NCBI GenBank assembly: GCA_044866775.1
Contig: JBIOUG010000010.1
Span: 1 to 64,000, forward strand
Direction: 5' to 3'
Length of the DNA: 64,000 nucleotides
From: DASUNQ01 sp044866775
GTDB lineage: Bacteria; Acidobacteriota; Thermoanaerobaculia; Multivoradales; UBA5704
Shown piece by piece: positions 1-57,728 of the stretch. The notes below the pieces were generated by a model. The model saw only the letters and a program-made list of their open reading frames with translations, was not told the DNA's origin and ran no database searches. The translations under genes and the position numbers were made by a program. Each line of letters starts with the position of its first letter. Position 1 is the stretch's first letter.

Positions 1-700
1 CCGCATCGAGCTGGGCGAGATCGAGGCGGCGCTCGCGGCGCACCCGGCGGTGGCCGAGGCGGTGGTGGTTGCGCGTGACCGCGGACAGGGAGGCGGACAA
101 GAGAAAGACAAAGGCGTTCAGGTAGAGAAGCGGCTGGTGGCTTATCTAGTCCTGCGGCGAGAGCCGGCCGCGGTAGGCCTGGAGAAGTCGGTGACCGGTC
201 CTTCGGTCGACCAGCTCCGCTCCTGGCTCGGTGCGACGCTGCCCGAGTACATGGTGCCGTCGGCGTTTGTCGTGCTCGACGCACTGCCCCTCTCACCCAA
301 CGGCAAGATCGACCGCAAGGCGCTGCCCGAGCCGGAGGAGCCGGCGGCGGATGCCGCGCGCCAGATCGTCGCTCCGCGCACCATGCTCGAGCGCGAGCTC
401 GCGGCGCTGTTCCAGAAGGTCCTGCACCTCGATGCGATCGGCGTGCACGACGACTTCTTCCTGGTCGGCGGCAATTCGATTCAGGGGGCGAGCCTCGTCA
501 ATCGGCTGCAGGAACGCCTGGGAGAGGTCGTCCACGTAGTGGCGATCTTCGACGCACCGACCGTGGCGCGGCTGGCGGTGAAGCTTCACGAGCAGTACCC
601 GTCGGCCGTGGCGCGACTGACCGGCGAGGCACCGGGCTCGGCGCTGCGCACGCAGGAGGGAGATCTCGCGGCGGAGCACGGCGACGAGCCAGCGACAACG
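1..700 (+). other. Partial module: A C-terminal subdomain and GGNS-type carrier
   Basis: Only A8 to A10 of the adenylation domain are in the window, so its specificity code cannot be read. The A10 lysine is in PLSPNGKIDRK near 290-320. The visible part is a close paralogue of the module at 44680-46660 in the fourth synthetase, which has a Ser-like code, so serine is the best guess by homology. The carrier protein has GGNS instead of the usual GGHS (Ser codon 476-478) and ends in EQYPSAVARLTGE. The same carrier type precedes a sulfotransferase at 14126 in the second synthetase; here the linker runs straight into a C domain. Confidence 0.75.
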
Positions 701-3700
701 GGCTCCGCGGTGGCGATCGGGCGCACGGGGTGGCAGTCCGGCGCGCCGTTGCCGCTCTCCTTCGCGCAGGAGAGGCTCTGGTTTCTCGACCGGCTGGAGC
801 CGGGCACCGCCACCTACAACCTTCCGGCCGGAGTGCGGGCGATCGGCGCGCTCGACGTCGCGTCCTTCCGTGCGGCAGCGGCGGAGATCGTGCGGCGCCA
901 CGCCGCGCTTCGCACCACCTTTGTCGAATGGGACGGGCGTCCATATCAGGTAGTCGCAGCCGTAGAGTCGGCGGCGCCGGTCCTCCCGATCGTCGACCTT
1001 TCTCGGCTGCGCGACGGCGCGGCGCGCGAAGCCGAGGCGATGGGGCTCGCGACGGCCGAGGCGCGGCGGCCGTTCGACCTCACCGTCGGACCGCTGCTGC
1101 GGATGACGCTGGTGCGGCTCGGCGCCGCCGATCAGGTCTTCTTCTTCGCCATGCACCACATCGTCTCCGACGGCTGGTCGGTGGGGATCTTCTTCCGTGA
1201 GCTGGCGATGCTCTACGGCGCCTTCAGCGCCGGCAAGCCGTCGCCGCTCCGGGAGCTGTCTATCCAGTATCCCGACTTCGCCTCGTGGCAGCGTCGCTGG
1301 CTGGCCGGTCCGGTGCTCGAGGCGCAGCTCGCTCACTGGCGCGAGCGTCTGGCCGGCGCCCCGGCGGCGCTCGACCTGGCGACCGATCGCCCGCGCCCGC
1401 CGGTCCAGGGGCACCGCGGCGCCTATACGACGGCGCGCTGCTCCGCGGAGCTGCTGGAGCCGCTCGCCGCGCTCGCCGGTGCCGAAGGCGCGACGCTGTT
1501 CATGCTCCTGTTGGCCGCCCTGGACGTGCTCCTCCACCGCCACAGCGGCCAGGAGGACGTGCTCGTCGGTACTCCCATCGCCCACCGCACGCGCCTCGCG
1601 ACCGAAGAGTTGATCGGCTTCTTCGTCAACACGCTGGTTCTTCGTACTCATGTGTCGGGGGATCCGACGCTGCGCATACTGCTCGGACGGGTGCGGGACA
1701 CCGCGCTCGCCGCGTACGCTCATCAGGACCTGCCGTTCGAGAAGCTCGTGGAGGCGCTGCAGCCGCTGCGCGATCCCAGCCGCTCGCCGTTCTTCCAGGT
1801 GATGTTTACTGTCCAGGACACGACGCGGGAACGGGCGGCGGCCATGGGTGAGCTGCGGCTCTCACCTCTGGAGATGGGCATCGGCACGTCCAAGTTCGAC
1901 CTCACACTGGCGATTGCTCAGAGCGCCGACGGTCTCCTCCTCGAGATGGAATACAACCCGGACCTCTTCGACCGGACGACCGTCGAACGAATGCTGGGGC
2001 ATTACCGGGGGCTGCTTGCGGCGGCGGCAGCCGTCGCGGACCGGCCGCTGTCGGAGCTGCCGTGGCTGTCCGTGCCGGAGCGCCACCAGCTTCTCGCGGA
2101 GTGGAACGACACGGCCTGCGACGACCGCGCCGACATCACCGTGCTCGACCTGATCGCGGCGCAGGTGCGGCAGCGGCCGGACGCGACGGCGGTGGCTTGG
2201 CGCGGGGGCTCGCTGACCTACGCCGAGCTGGATGCCCGCGCCAACCGGCTGGCCCGTCACCTCCTCCGCCTCGGGGTTGGCCCCGAAGTGCCGGTGGCGC
2301 TGCTGCTCGAGCGGTCTCCCGAAGTCGTGGTGGCGGCCCTCGCTGCGCTGAAGGCCGGCGGCGCCTACCTGCCGCTCGACGGCGCCTATCCGGCCGAGCG
2401 GCTGAGGTGGCTGGTGGAGGACGCGCGAGCCGCGGCGGTCGTGACGCAAGGGAGCTTGGCCGAGAAGCTGGCGGGCACGAGCGCGCCGCTGCTGCTGGTG
2501 GATGGCGAGGAGCAGCCGTGGCTGCGAGAGCGTGCGTCCGCGCCGGCGCGGCCTGCTCCGCCGCTCGAAGGGCTGGCCTACATCATCTACACCTCCGGCT
2601 CGACTGGACGGCCGAAGGGCGTCGAAGTGCCGCATGGCGGTCTGAACAACCTCATCGCATGGCACCGCCGCATCTACGATGTGACGCCGGCCGACCGGGC
2701 CACGCAGCTCGCCGGGCTGGCATTCGACGCCTCCGTCTGGGAGATCTGGCCATATCTGGCGGCGGGCGCAAGCCTGCACCTGCCGGACGAGGAGACGCGG
2801 GCCTCGGCGCCGCGACTCCTGCAGTGGCTGGCGCAGGAGCGGATCACGCTCGCCTTCCTGCCGACGCCCTTGGCGGAGACGATGCTTACCGAGGACCTGG
2901 ACGCGGCGGCGGCGGAGGGTCTGGCGCTGCGGGCGCTCTTGACGGGCGGCGACCGCCTGCATCAGCCGCCCGCCCGGCCGCTCCCGTTCGCGCTGATCAA
3001 CCATTACGGGCCGACCGAGAACACGGTCGTGGCGACGGCCGCGACGGTTGCTTCCGCCACGGCGACGCCGCCGATCGGCCGTCCGATCGCCAACGCGCGG
3101 GCCTACATTGTGGACCGGTACCTCCACCGGGTAGCCGTGGGCGTACCGGGCGAGCTCTGGGTGGGAGGAGCGTCGCTCGCCCGCGGCTACCACGGCCGTC
3201 CCGACCTGACGGCGGAGCGTTTCGTCCCCGACCCCTTCGCGGCAGCGGCGGGGGAGCGGGGCGGGCGTCTGTACCGCACGGGCGACCTGGTCCGCTGGCT
3301 GCCCGACGGCACGCTCGAGTTCCTCGGGCGCGTCGACCAGCAGGTGAAGGTCCGTGGCTTCCGCATCGAGCTCGGCGAGATCGAAGCGACCCTCTCCGCC
3401 CACCCGGCGGTCGCTCAGGCAGTCGTCGTCGCGCGCGAGGACCGGCCCGGCGCTCGACGCCTCGTCGCTTACGTCGTCGCGCACGTCACCCCCGAGGCCA
3501 CCCTGACGCTCGCTGGCCTGCGCACCTGGCTGGCCGGGAAGCTCCCCGACTACATGCTCCCCTCGGCCTTCGTCGTCCTCGAAGCCTTGCCGCTCAACCC
3601 GAGCGGCAAGGTGGACCGCAAGGCGCTTCCCGAGCCGGCGCGGCTCGCCGAAACGGCGGCGTACGCGCCACTGAAGGGACCCATCGAAGAGCTCGTCGCG

Positions 3701-6700
3701 GGCATCTGGTCGGAGCTGCTGGGCGTGGAGCGGATAGGCGCGGAGGACAACTTCTTCGATCTGGGCGGGCACTCCCTAGTGGCGGCGCGGGTCGCCTCGC
3801 GGCTACGGCGCGCGTTCGGGGTCGAGCTGCCTCTCAGGCGTCTCTTCGAGCGCACGACCGTCGCGCAGCTCGCGGCGGAGGTCGAGGCGGAGCTGCGCCG
3901 CGGCGCCGGCGCCGCGACCGACGCGCAGCCGCCGCTGGTGCCGGTCGGACGCGGCGGCGAGATCCCGCTCTCTTTCGCGCAAGAACGCCTCTGGCTGATC
4001 GATCAGATGGAGCCGGGCAGCCCCGCCTTGCAGATCGCGGCGCCGATTCGCATCCGCGGCACGCTCGACGTTGGGCGACTCGAGGGCGCCTTCGCGGCGG
4101 TCGTGACACGGCACGAGGCTCTCCGCACCAGCTTTCCGGCCGCAGGGGGAACGCCGCGCCAGGCGATCAACCCCGCGCCACGGATTGGCTTCGAGCTGCA
4201 CGACCTGGCCGGGCTGCCCGACGCCACGGCACGCGAGCGCGAGACCGCGCGCTTGACGGCGCGGGACGGCAATCGGCCGTTCGACCTCGCGCGTGGGCCG
4301 CTGCTACGCGTAACCCTGCTGCGGCTCGACGAGACCGAGCACCTGCTGCTTCTGACCATCCACCACATCGTCGCCGACGGGTGGTCGATCGGCATCCTGC
4401 TGCACGAGCTGGCGGCCTGCTACGAGGCGCTGGGCCGAGCTGCGCTGGGCGGTGCGGAGACTCTGGCCGGCGCCGCCGATGTGGCGGCCGCCGCGGGCCT
4501 TGCCCCTCTGCCGGTGCAGTATATCGACTACGCGGTCTGGCAGCGGCGGTGGCTCAGCGGCGCGGAGCTGGACCGGCAACTGGACTACTGGCGCGAGCGG
4601 CTCGCCGGCTCGCCGCCGTTGCTCGAGCTGCCGCTGGACCGGGCGCGGCCTGCCGTCCAAACCTTCCGGGGCGAGGTGCACGAGCAGCGGCTGCCCGCCG
4701 ATGCGACGGCCGCGCTCCAGGCCTGCGGCCGCCGCGAAGGGGCGACGCTCTTCATGGTCCTTCTCGCCGGCCTCTCGACGTTGCTCGGCCGTCTGGCAGG
4801 CCAGCGGGACGTGCTGATCGGCGCGCCGGTAGCCGGTCGCAATCGCGCCGAGGTCGACGGGCTCGTCGGCTGTTTCCTCAACACGCTCGTCCTGCGCGCC
4901 GACCTCACGGCCGCGCCGAGCTTCCGCACCCTCCTCGCCCGCGTGCGCGAGACGACCCTCGGCGCCTTCGGCCACCAGGACCTGCCCTTCGAGAAACTCC
5001 TCGAGGAGCTGCAGCCGCCGCGCACCCTGGCGCACACGCCGCTGTTCCAGGTCTTCCTCAACGTCCTCAACTTTCCGGCCATCTCGGCGGAGCTGCCGGG
5101 GCTGACCCTCGAGATGCTCGCGCCGCACGAGGTGAGCGCCAAGTTCGATCTCACCCTCTACGTCCTCGAGGACGCAGCAGGGCTCCGCCTGGACTGGGTT
5201 TACAACAGCGATCTCTTCGACCGCATCCGGATCGAGGAGATGGCGCGCCAGCTTGCGCTGCTGCTCGCGCGCGCGGTGGCCGAGCCCGATCGGCCGGTGG
5301 AATCGCTGTCGCTGCTGACGCCCGAGGCCGCCCGTCTCCTGCCCGATCCGGCGGACCACCTCGACCGCGGGTGGCTGGGCTCGGTGCCGGAGCGGTTCGC
5401 GGAGCTCGCCGCCCGCGCGCCGGCACTGCCCGCCGTCTCCGACCCAGTCGAGAGCTGGAGCTACGGCGAGCTCGCCGCGTACTCCCACCGGCTGGCGTGG
5501 CGGCTCGCGCACGGCGGCGTGGACAAGGGCGACTTCGTCGCCATCTGGGCGCACCGGAGCGCCGCGCTGGTGCCGGCGCTGCTCGGCACGCTCGAGACCG
5601 GAGCGGCGTTCGTCATGCTCGACCCGGCCTATCCGGCGGCCCGCCTGGCCGAGATGGTTCGCCTCGCCCCGCCGGCCGGGCTGGTGGCGCTCGAGGCGGC
5701 CGGGCCTGTGCCGGAAGAGGTCGAGGAGGCGCTCGCGGGCGTGGGATGCCGCTGCCGCCTTACGCTGCCGGCGAAGAGCGCCCTCGCGACCCGCGACCCG
5801 GCGGCGGGGAAGCCCGAAGAGCCGCTCGGAGTCGAGCTGGCGCCGAACGACCCGGCGTACGTCGCCTTCACCTCCGGCTCGACCGGTCGGCCGAAAGGGA
5901 TCGTCGGCCGGCATGGATCGCTGTCTCACTTCATTCCGTGGCAGCGGGAGCGCTACGAGCTCTCGGAGGACGATCGCTTCAGTCTCCTTTCGGGCCTGGC
6001 GCACGACCCGCTGCATCGCGACGTCTTCACGCCGCTCCAGACCGGCAGCTCGATCGCCGTGCCGGACCCGGAGCGGATCGGCAGCGCCGGCTACCTCGCC
6101 ACCTGGTTGCGCGAGGCAGGGGTGACGGTGGCGAACCTGACGCCGGCAATGGGGCAGCTCGTCGCCGAAGGCGGCGGCGCGGGCCGCCTGCCGGCGCTGC
6201 GGCTCGCCTTCGTCGTTGGGGACGTGCTGACGCGACGCGACGTGCGGCGGCTCCAGGAGCTGGCGCCCGAGCTGGTTTGCGTCAACCACTACGGCTCGAC
6301 GGAGACGCAGCGGGCGGTGGGCTACTACGTGGTGCCGCCGCGCTCGGCCGACTCGCTCCCGGAGGTGCTGCCGCTTGGCCGCGGCATCCCCGACGTCCAG
6401 CTCTTGGTCGTCAACGCCGCCGGGGTACAGGCGGGCGTCGGCGAGGTGGGAGAGGTCTGGGTGCGCAGCCCGCACGTGGCGCTGGGCTATCTGGATGAGC
6501 CGGAGCGGACGGCCGAGCGGTTCGTCGCTAATCCCTGGACTGGCGAGGACTGGGACGTTGCGTACCGCACGGGAGACCTCGGACGGTACTTGCCGGACGG
6601 CCAGGTCGCCTTTGCCGGACGCGCCGACCAGCAGGTCAAGGTGCGGGGATTCCGGATCGAGCTCGGAGAGGTGGAGTCGGTACTGGGGCGCCACCCGCAG

Positions 6701-7219
6701 GTGCGCGAGGTCGCAGTGGTGGCGAAGGGAGCGCCGACGGAACGGCACCTGGTCGCCTATGTCGTGCCGTCGGCAACGGGACGGCGCGACGACGAGCTGA
6801 TCACGCTGCTGCGCGGCTATCTTAAGGAATGTCTCCCGGATTACATGGTGCCCGCGGTGTGGATGAAGCTGTCGGCGCTGCCGCTGACCCCGAACGGCAA
6901 GCTCAACCGCCGCGCTCTGCCGGAGCCGGAGGAGCCCGCCGGCGCCGCGGAGCACGCGGCGCCGCGCTCGCTCACGGAGGAGCTGCTGGTCGACATCTGG
7001 CGCGAGGTGCTGAGCCGAGAGCAGATCGGCATTCACGACAACTTCTTCGATCTCGGGGGGCATTCGCTGCTCGCCGCGCGCGTCGTCGCGCGGCTGCGTG
7101 CGGCGGCGGACCTCGAGCTGCCGTTGCGGGCGCTCTTCGAAGCGCCGACGATCGAGACCTTGGCCCAGCGCGTGGAGGCGCTGTTACTGGCGGGGGAGAG
7201 TGAAGCCGCGAACGTCTGA
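1..7219 (+). CDS. NRPS, 5'-truncated: (A)-PCP-C-A-PCP-C-A-PCP
   Basis: Multimodular non-ribosomal peptide synthetase. The reading frame is already open at base 2, inside the A8 motif (RIELGEIE) of an adenylation domain, so the true start lies upstream; the first in-window start codon (GTG, 50) is not the real start. Order by nucleotide: adenylation C-terminal part 2-330, carrier protein with Ser at 476, C 746-2060 (HH at 1154), A 2130-3640, carrier Ser 3773, C 3960-5310 (HH at 4361), A 5340-6930, carrier Ser 7064. There is no thioesterase, and the protein ends just after a carrier, so it should pass its chain to the synthetase starting 72 nt downstream, whose first domain is a C domain. The second A code reads DAWFLGHVVK (Leu-like); the third is Lys2-like. 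The domain calls are secure; the substrates are predictions. Confidence 0.95.
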   Translation, partial: RIELGEIEAALAAHPAVAEAVVVARDRGQGGGQEKDKGVQVEKRLVAYLVLRREPAAVGLEKSVTGPSVDQLRSWLGATLPEYMVPSAFVVLDALPLSPNGKIDRKALPEPEEPAADAARQIVAPRTMLERELAALFQKVLHLDAIGVHDDFFLVGGNSIQGASLVNRLQERLGEVVHVVAIFDAPTVARLAVKLHEQYPSAVARLTGEAPGSALRTQEGDLAAEHGDEPATTGSAVAIGRTGWQSGAPLPLSFAQERLWFLDRLEPGTATYNLPAGVRAIGALDVASFRAAAAEIVRRHAALRTTFVEWDGRPYQVVAAVESAAPVLPIVDLSRLRDGAAREAEAMGLATAEARRPFDLTVGPLLRMTLVRLGAADQVFFFAMHHIVSDGWSVGIFFRELAMLYGAFSAGKPSPLRELSIQYPDFASWQRRWLAGPVLEAQLAHWRERLAGAPAALDLATDRPRPPVQGHRGAYTTARCSAELLEPLAALAGAEGATLFMLLLAALDVLLHRHSGQEDVLVGTPIAHRTRLATEELIGFFVNTLVLRTHVSGDPTLRILLGRVRDTALAAYAHQDLPFEKLVEALQPLRDPSRSPFFQVMFTVQDTTRERAAAMGELRLSPLEMGIGTSKFDLTLAIAQSADGLLLEMEYNPDLFDRTTVERMLGHYRGLLAAAAAVADRPLSELPWLSVPERHQLLAEWNDTACDDRADITVLDLIAAQVRQRPDATAVAWRGGSLTYAELDARANRLARHLLRLGVGPEVPVALLLERSPEVVVAALAALKAGGAYLPLDGAYPAERLRWLVEDARAAAVVTQGSLAEKLAGTSAPLLLVDGEEQPWLRERASAPARPAPPLEGLAYIIYTSGSTGRPKGVEVPHGGLNNLIAWHRRIYDVTPADRATQLAGLAFDASVWEIWPYLAAGASLHLPDEETRASAPRLLQWLAQERITLAFLPTPLAETMLTEDLDAAAAEGLALRALLTGGDRLHQPPARPLPFALINHYGPTENTVVATAATVASATATPPIGRPIANARAYIVDRYLHRVAVGVPGELWVGGASLARGYHGRPDLTAERFVPDPFAAAAGERGGRLYRTGDLVRWLPDGTLEFLGRVDQQVKVRGFRIELGEIEATLSAHPAVAQAVVVAREDRPGARRLVAYVVAHVTPEATLTLAGLRTWLAGKLPDYMLPSAFVVLEALPLNPSGKVDRKALPEPARLAETAAYAPLKGPIEELVAGIWSELLGVERIGAEDNFFDLGGHSLVAARVASRLRRAFGVELPLRRLFERTTVAQLAAEVEAELRRGAGAATDAQPPLVPVGRGGEIPLSFAQERLWLIDQMEPGSPALQIAAPIRIRGTLDVGRLEGAFAAVVTRHEALRTSFPAAGGTPRQAINPAPRIGFELHDLAGLPDATARERETARLTARDGNRPFDLARGPLLRVTLLRLDETEHLLLLTIHHIVADGWSIGILLHELAACYEALGRAALGGAETLAGAADVAAAAGLAPLPVQYIDYAVWQRRWLSGAELDRQLDYWRERLAGSPPLLELPLDRARPAVQTFRGEVHEQRLPADATAALQACGRREGATLFMVLLAGLSTLLGRLAGQRDVLIGAPVAGRNRAEVDGLVGCFLNTLVLRADLTAAPSFRTLLARVRETTLGAFGHQDLPFEKLLEELQPPRTLAHTPLFQVFLNVLNFPAISAELPGLTLEMLAPHEVSAKFDLTLYVLEDAAGLRLDWVYNSDLFDRIRIEEMARQLALLLARAVAEPDRPVESLSLLTPEAARLLPDPADHLDRGWLGSVPERFAELAARAPALPAVSDPVESWSYGELAAYSHRLAWRLAHGGVDKGDFVAIWAHRSAALVPALLGTLETGAAFVMLDPAYPAARLAEMVRLAPPAGLVALEAAGPVPEEVEEALAGVGCRCRLTLPAKSALATRDPAAGKPEEPLGVELAPNDPAYVAFTSGSTGRPKGIVGRHGSLSHFIPWQRERYELSEDDRFSLLSGLAHDPLHRDVFTPLQTGSSIAVPDPERIGSAGYLATWLREAGVTVANLTPAMGQLVAEGGGAGRLPALRLAFVVGDVLTRRDVRRLQELAPELVCVNHYGSTETQRAVGYYVVPPRSADSLPEVLPLGRGIPDVQLLVVNAAGVQAGVGEVGEVWVRSPHVALGYLDEPERTAERFVANPWTGEDWDVAYRTGDLGRYLPDGQVAFAGRADQQVKVRGFRIELGEVESVLGRHPQVREVAVVAKGAPTERHLVAYVVPSATGRRDDELITLLRGYLKECLPDYMVPAVWMKLSALPLTPNGKLNRRALPEPEEPAGAAEHAAPRSLTEELLVDIWREVLSREQIGIHDNFFDLGGHSLLAARVVARLRAAADLELPLRALFEAPTIETLAQRVEALLLAGESEAANV
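746..3920 (+). other. NRPS module C-A(Leu)-PCP
   Basis: The condensation domain starts at PLSFAQERLW and carries HHIVSDG (HH at 1154-1159). The adenylation domain has YTSGSTGRPKG near 2588-2620, FDASVWE with Asp at 2726, NHYGPTE near 3000, YRTGDL near 3271 and the A10 lysine at 3608. Reading the ten specificity positions gives D-A-W-F-L-G-H-V-V-K, one residue away from the well-known leucine code DAWFLGNVVK. The FLPTPLAE segment around 2860 is shared with the other Leu-like domain at 38640. The carrier serine is in GGHS at 3773. There are no tailoring domains. Confidence 0.8.
3950..7216 (+). other. NRPS module C-A(Lys2-like)-PCP, copy 1
   Basis: The condensation domain has HHIVADG (HH 4361). 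The adenylation domain departs from the usual amino-acid type: it has YVAFTSGSTG for A3, LAHDPLHRD in place of FDxSVWE (Asp at 6005), VANLTPAMGQ, FVVGDVLT and NHYGSTE. This is the pattern of the adenylation domain of alpha-aminoadipate reductase (Lys2 family). The code reads D-P-R-N-F-V-H-R-A-K. The substrate is therefore uncertain: aminoadipate or another acid. The carrier serine is at 7064. Close copies lie at 15030-18330 and 46780-50040. Confidence 0.8.
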
Positions 7220-7225
7220 GGGACC

Positions 7226-7243
7226 GGCGCCACCGCCGGCGCC
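7226..7243 (+). other. Small hairpin between synthetase genes
   Basis: The 72-nt gap between the first two synthetase genes contains a 6-bp stem GGCGCC/GGCGCC (7226-7231 and 7238-7243) with a 6-nt loop and no T run. It is unlikely to stop transcription fully. No clear Shine-Dalgarno sequence precedes the ATG at 7292. Confidence 0.25.
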
Positions 7244-7291
7244 TGCGATCTGTCCTCGACAACGACGGTTTACGCACTTCCATATCAAGCC

Positions 7292-33397
<26,106 letters not shown>

Positions 33398-33408
33398 AGC
33401 GGGTGTAC

Positions 33409-33422
33409 GCAGCGCTCGCTGC
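33409..33422 (+). terminator. Candidate weak hairpin after line 1
   Basis: GCAGC-GCTC-GCTGC, a 5-bp stem 11 nt after the stop codon. It is conserved in sequence and position after the fourth synthetase (57373-57386). No T run follows, so termination strength is doubtful. A second GC hairpin (stem CGCGC/GCGCG, 33493-33505) follows. Confidence 0.3.
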
Positions 33423-33563
33423 ACCGCTCTGTTTCCAGCATCGGACATCGTAGAAAAAACGAGTACGGGCAGACCGCCGGCCCCCCGGCCGACGCGCGAG
33501 GCGCGGGGGCGACCGACGGCCGGCGAAGGCACCTGCAAACTCGCCGCAAACCTGTCCCAAGGC

Positions 33564-33597
33564 TGGAGGTTAGCGGCACTTGGAGGTTGGCGGCATG
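33564..33597 (+). repeat. 17-nt tandem direct repeat upstream of line 2
   Basis: Two adjacent imperfect copies of a unit starting TGGAGGTTRGCGGCA (33564-33580, 33581-33597). It could be a regulator binding site, or simply two Shine-Dalgarno-like stretches; the second copy sits before an ATG at 33595. Confidence 0.45.
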
Positions 33598-33699
33598 CTT
33601 CCGGTTCGAAGAGCGAGGACGCCCGCGCCGCAGTCTGAAACGGGCCAGGACTCGGTGTCTGTTCCTAATCTTTTGCGCGGCATGCCGCGGCCCTCATAA
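33595..33699 (+). CDS. Possible 34-aa ORF upstream of line 2
   Basis: ATG at 33595, with GGAGG at 33582-33586 eight nucleotides before it and a TAA stop at 33697-33699. The product would start MLPVRRARTPAPQ. It ends 24 nt before the next synthetase start. It has no recognisable domain or signal peptide and may not be a gene. A short SD-led ORF ahead of a large gene could act as a leader, and the same arrangement recurs at 57568, but the two peptides are unrelated. Confidence 0.2.
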   Translation: MLPVRRARTPAPQSETGQDSVSVPNLLRGMPRPS

Positions 33700-33700
33700 A
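33673..33700 (+). promoter_or_regulatory. Candidate promoter with palindromic spacer
   Basis: TTGCGC (33673-33678), 16-nt spacer, CATAAA (33695-33700). A perfect 14-bp palindrome, CGCGGCATGCCGCG (33676-33689), lies across the -35 end and spacer, where an operator would block polymerase. Based on pattern matching only; transcription would start a few bases before the ribosome binding site. Confidence 0.3.
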
Positions 33701-33723
33701 GCGCAAGGTCGGAGGTGGCGTCG

Positions 33724-39831
<6,108 letters not shown>

Positions 39832-39839
39832 AGGCGGGG

Positions 39840-57362
<17,523 letters not shown>

Positions 57363-57372
57363 GCGGGCACAC

Positions 57373-57386
57373 GCAGCGCTCGCTGC
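57373..57386 (+). terminator. Candidate weak hairpin after line 2
   Basis: GCAGC-GCTC-GCTGC, 10 nt after the stop codon, conserved with 33409-33422. There is no T run. A second, stronger 6-bp GC stem follows at 57458-57472. Confidence 0.3.
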
Positions 57387-57507
57387 ACAGCTCTCTCTCC
57401 AGCGCCGGACATCGTAGAAAGAACGAGGGGCGGGCCAGGCTGCCGACTCCCCGCCGACGCGCGAGACGCGCGGGTGAAGAGTCACGCGCGACTTTCTTCA
57501 CCGGTTT

Positions 57508-57556
57508 TGTCCCCCTAAAGGCCGCTTGCCGCACCTATCAGACGTCTAGGGGCACA
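57508..57556 (+). promoter_or_regulatory. Imperfect inverted repeat upstream of a short ORF
   Basis: Arms TGTCCCCCTA (57508-57517) and TAGGGGCACA (57547-57556) pair with one mismatch around a 29-nt loop. The right arm touches the ribosome binding site of the ORF at 57568. It could be an operator or an RNA structure; function unknown. Confidence 0.25.
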
Positions 57557-57567
57557 GGAGAGCTTCG

Positions 57568-57690
57568 ATGGCGGCGGACGACGTCACGCGCGGACGGCTA
57601 AGTGCCGGCATCACAGTGATTTGGCGAGGGCATCACGCCTACGCGAATAGTGAACATTACATGCGGCCTGGATCCGGGGCCGATTTCTGA
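57568..57690 (+). CDS. Possible 40-aa ORF
   Basis: ATG at 57568 preceded by AGGAG at 57556-57560 (7-nt spacing), with a TGA stop at 57688-57690. The product starts MAADDVTRGRLSAG. It has no recognisable domain, no signal peptide and no cysteine. It ends 38 nt before the haloperoxidase start and could be a leader peptide or chance. Confidence 0.25.
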   Translation: MAADDVTRGRLSAGITVIWRGHHAYANSEHYMRPGSGADF

Positions 57691-57716
57691 TCTTTCGCGC
57701 AACCATCCAACCGCAA

Positions 57717-57722
57717 AGGAGG
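57717..57722 (+). promoter_or_regulatory. Ribosome binding site fixing a TTG start
   Basis: AGGAGG, a full-strength Shine-Dalgarno sequence, 6 nt before TTG at 57729. No ATG or GTG lies at a suitable distance in frame, so this site decides the start of the haloperoxidase. Confidence 0.8.
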
Positions 57723-57728
57723 GTTTCT

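Larger units (their letters stand above)
33398..33723 (+). other. Intergenic region between the two assembly lines
   Basis: 326 nt with no large gene. The first 65 nt or so resemble the DNA after the fourth synthetase (57363-57430). It holds small GC hairpins, a 17-nt tandem repeat, a possible 34-residue ORF, and a promoter-like element with an embedded palindrome, each listed separately. It probably contains the promoter for line 2. Confidence 0.6.
57363..57728 (+). other. Intergenic region between line 2 and the haloperoxidase
   Basis: 366 nt. The first 65 nt or so match the DNA after the second synthetase. It contains the hairpin at 57373-57386, a second hairpin CGCGCG-AGA-CGCGCG (57458-57472), an inverted repeat (57508-57556), a possible 40-residue ORF (57568-57690) and the ribosome binding site of the haloperoxidase gene. 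A poor promoter-like pair, TTGGCG at 57621 and AATAGT at 57646, is noted without confidence. Confidence 0.6.

Noticed and set aside
4304..7063. Long minus-strand open frame (919 codons) and similar ones at 293-1723, 1862-3772, 11213-13882, 15611-18169, 48768-51413 and 53097-54686
   Set aside because: Antisense to well-supported NRPS domains, with Arg/Gly/Leu-rich low-information translations; a GC-rich codon-bias artefact.
33715..33723. In-frame GTG start for the third synthetase
   Set aside because: The GTG overlaps the GGAGG ribosome binding site; ATG at 33724 is correctly spaced.
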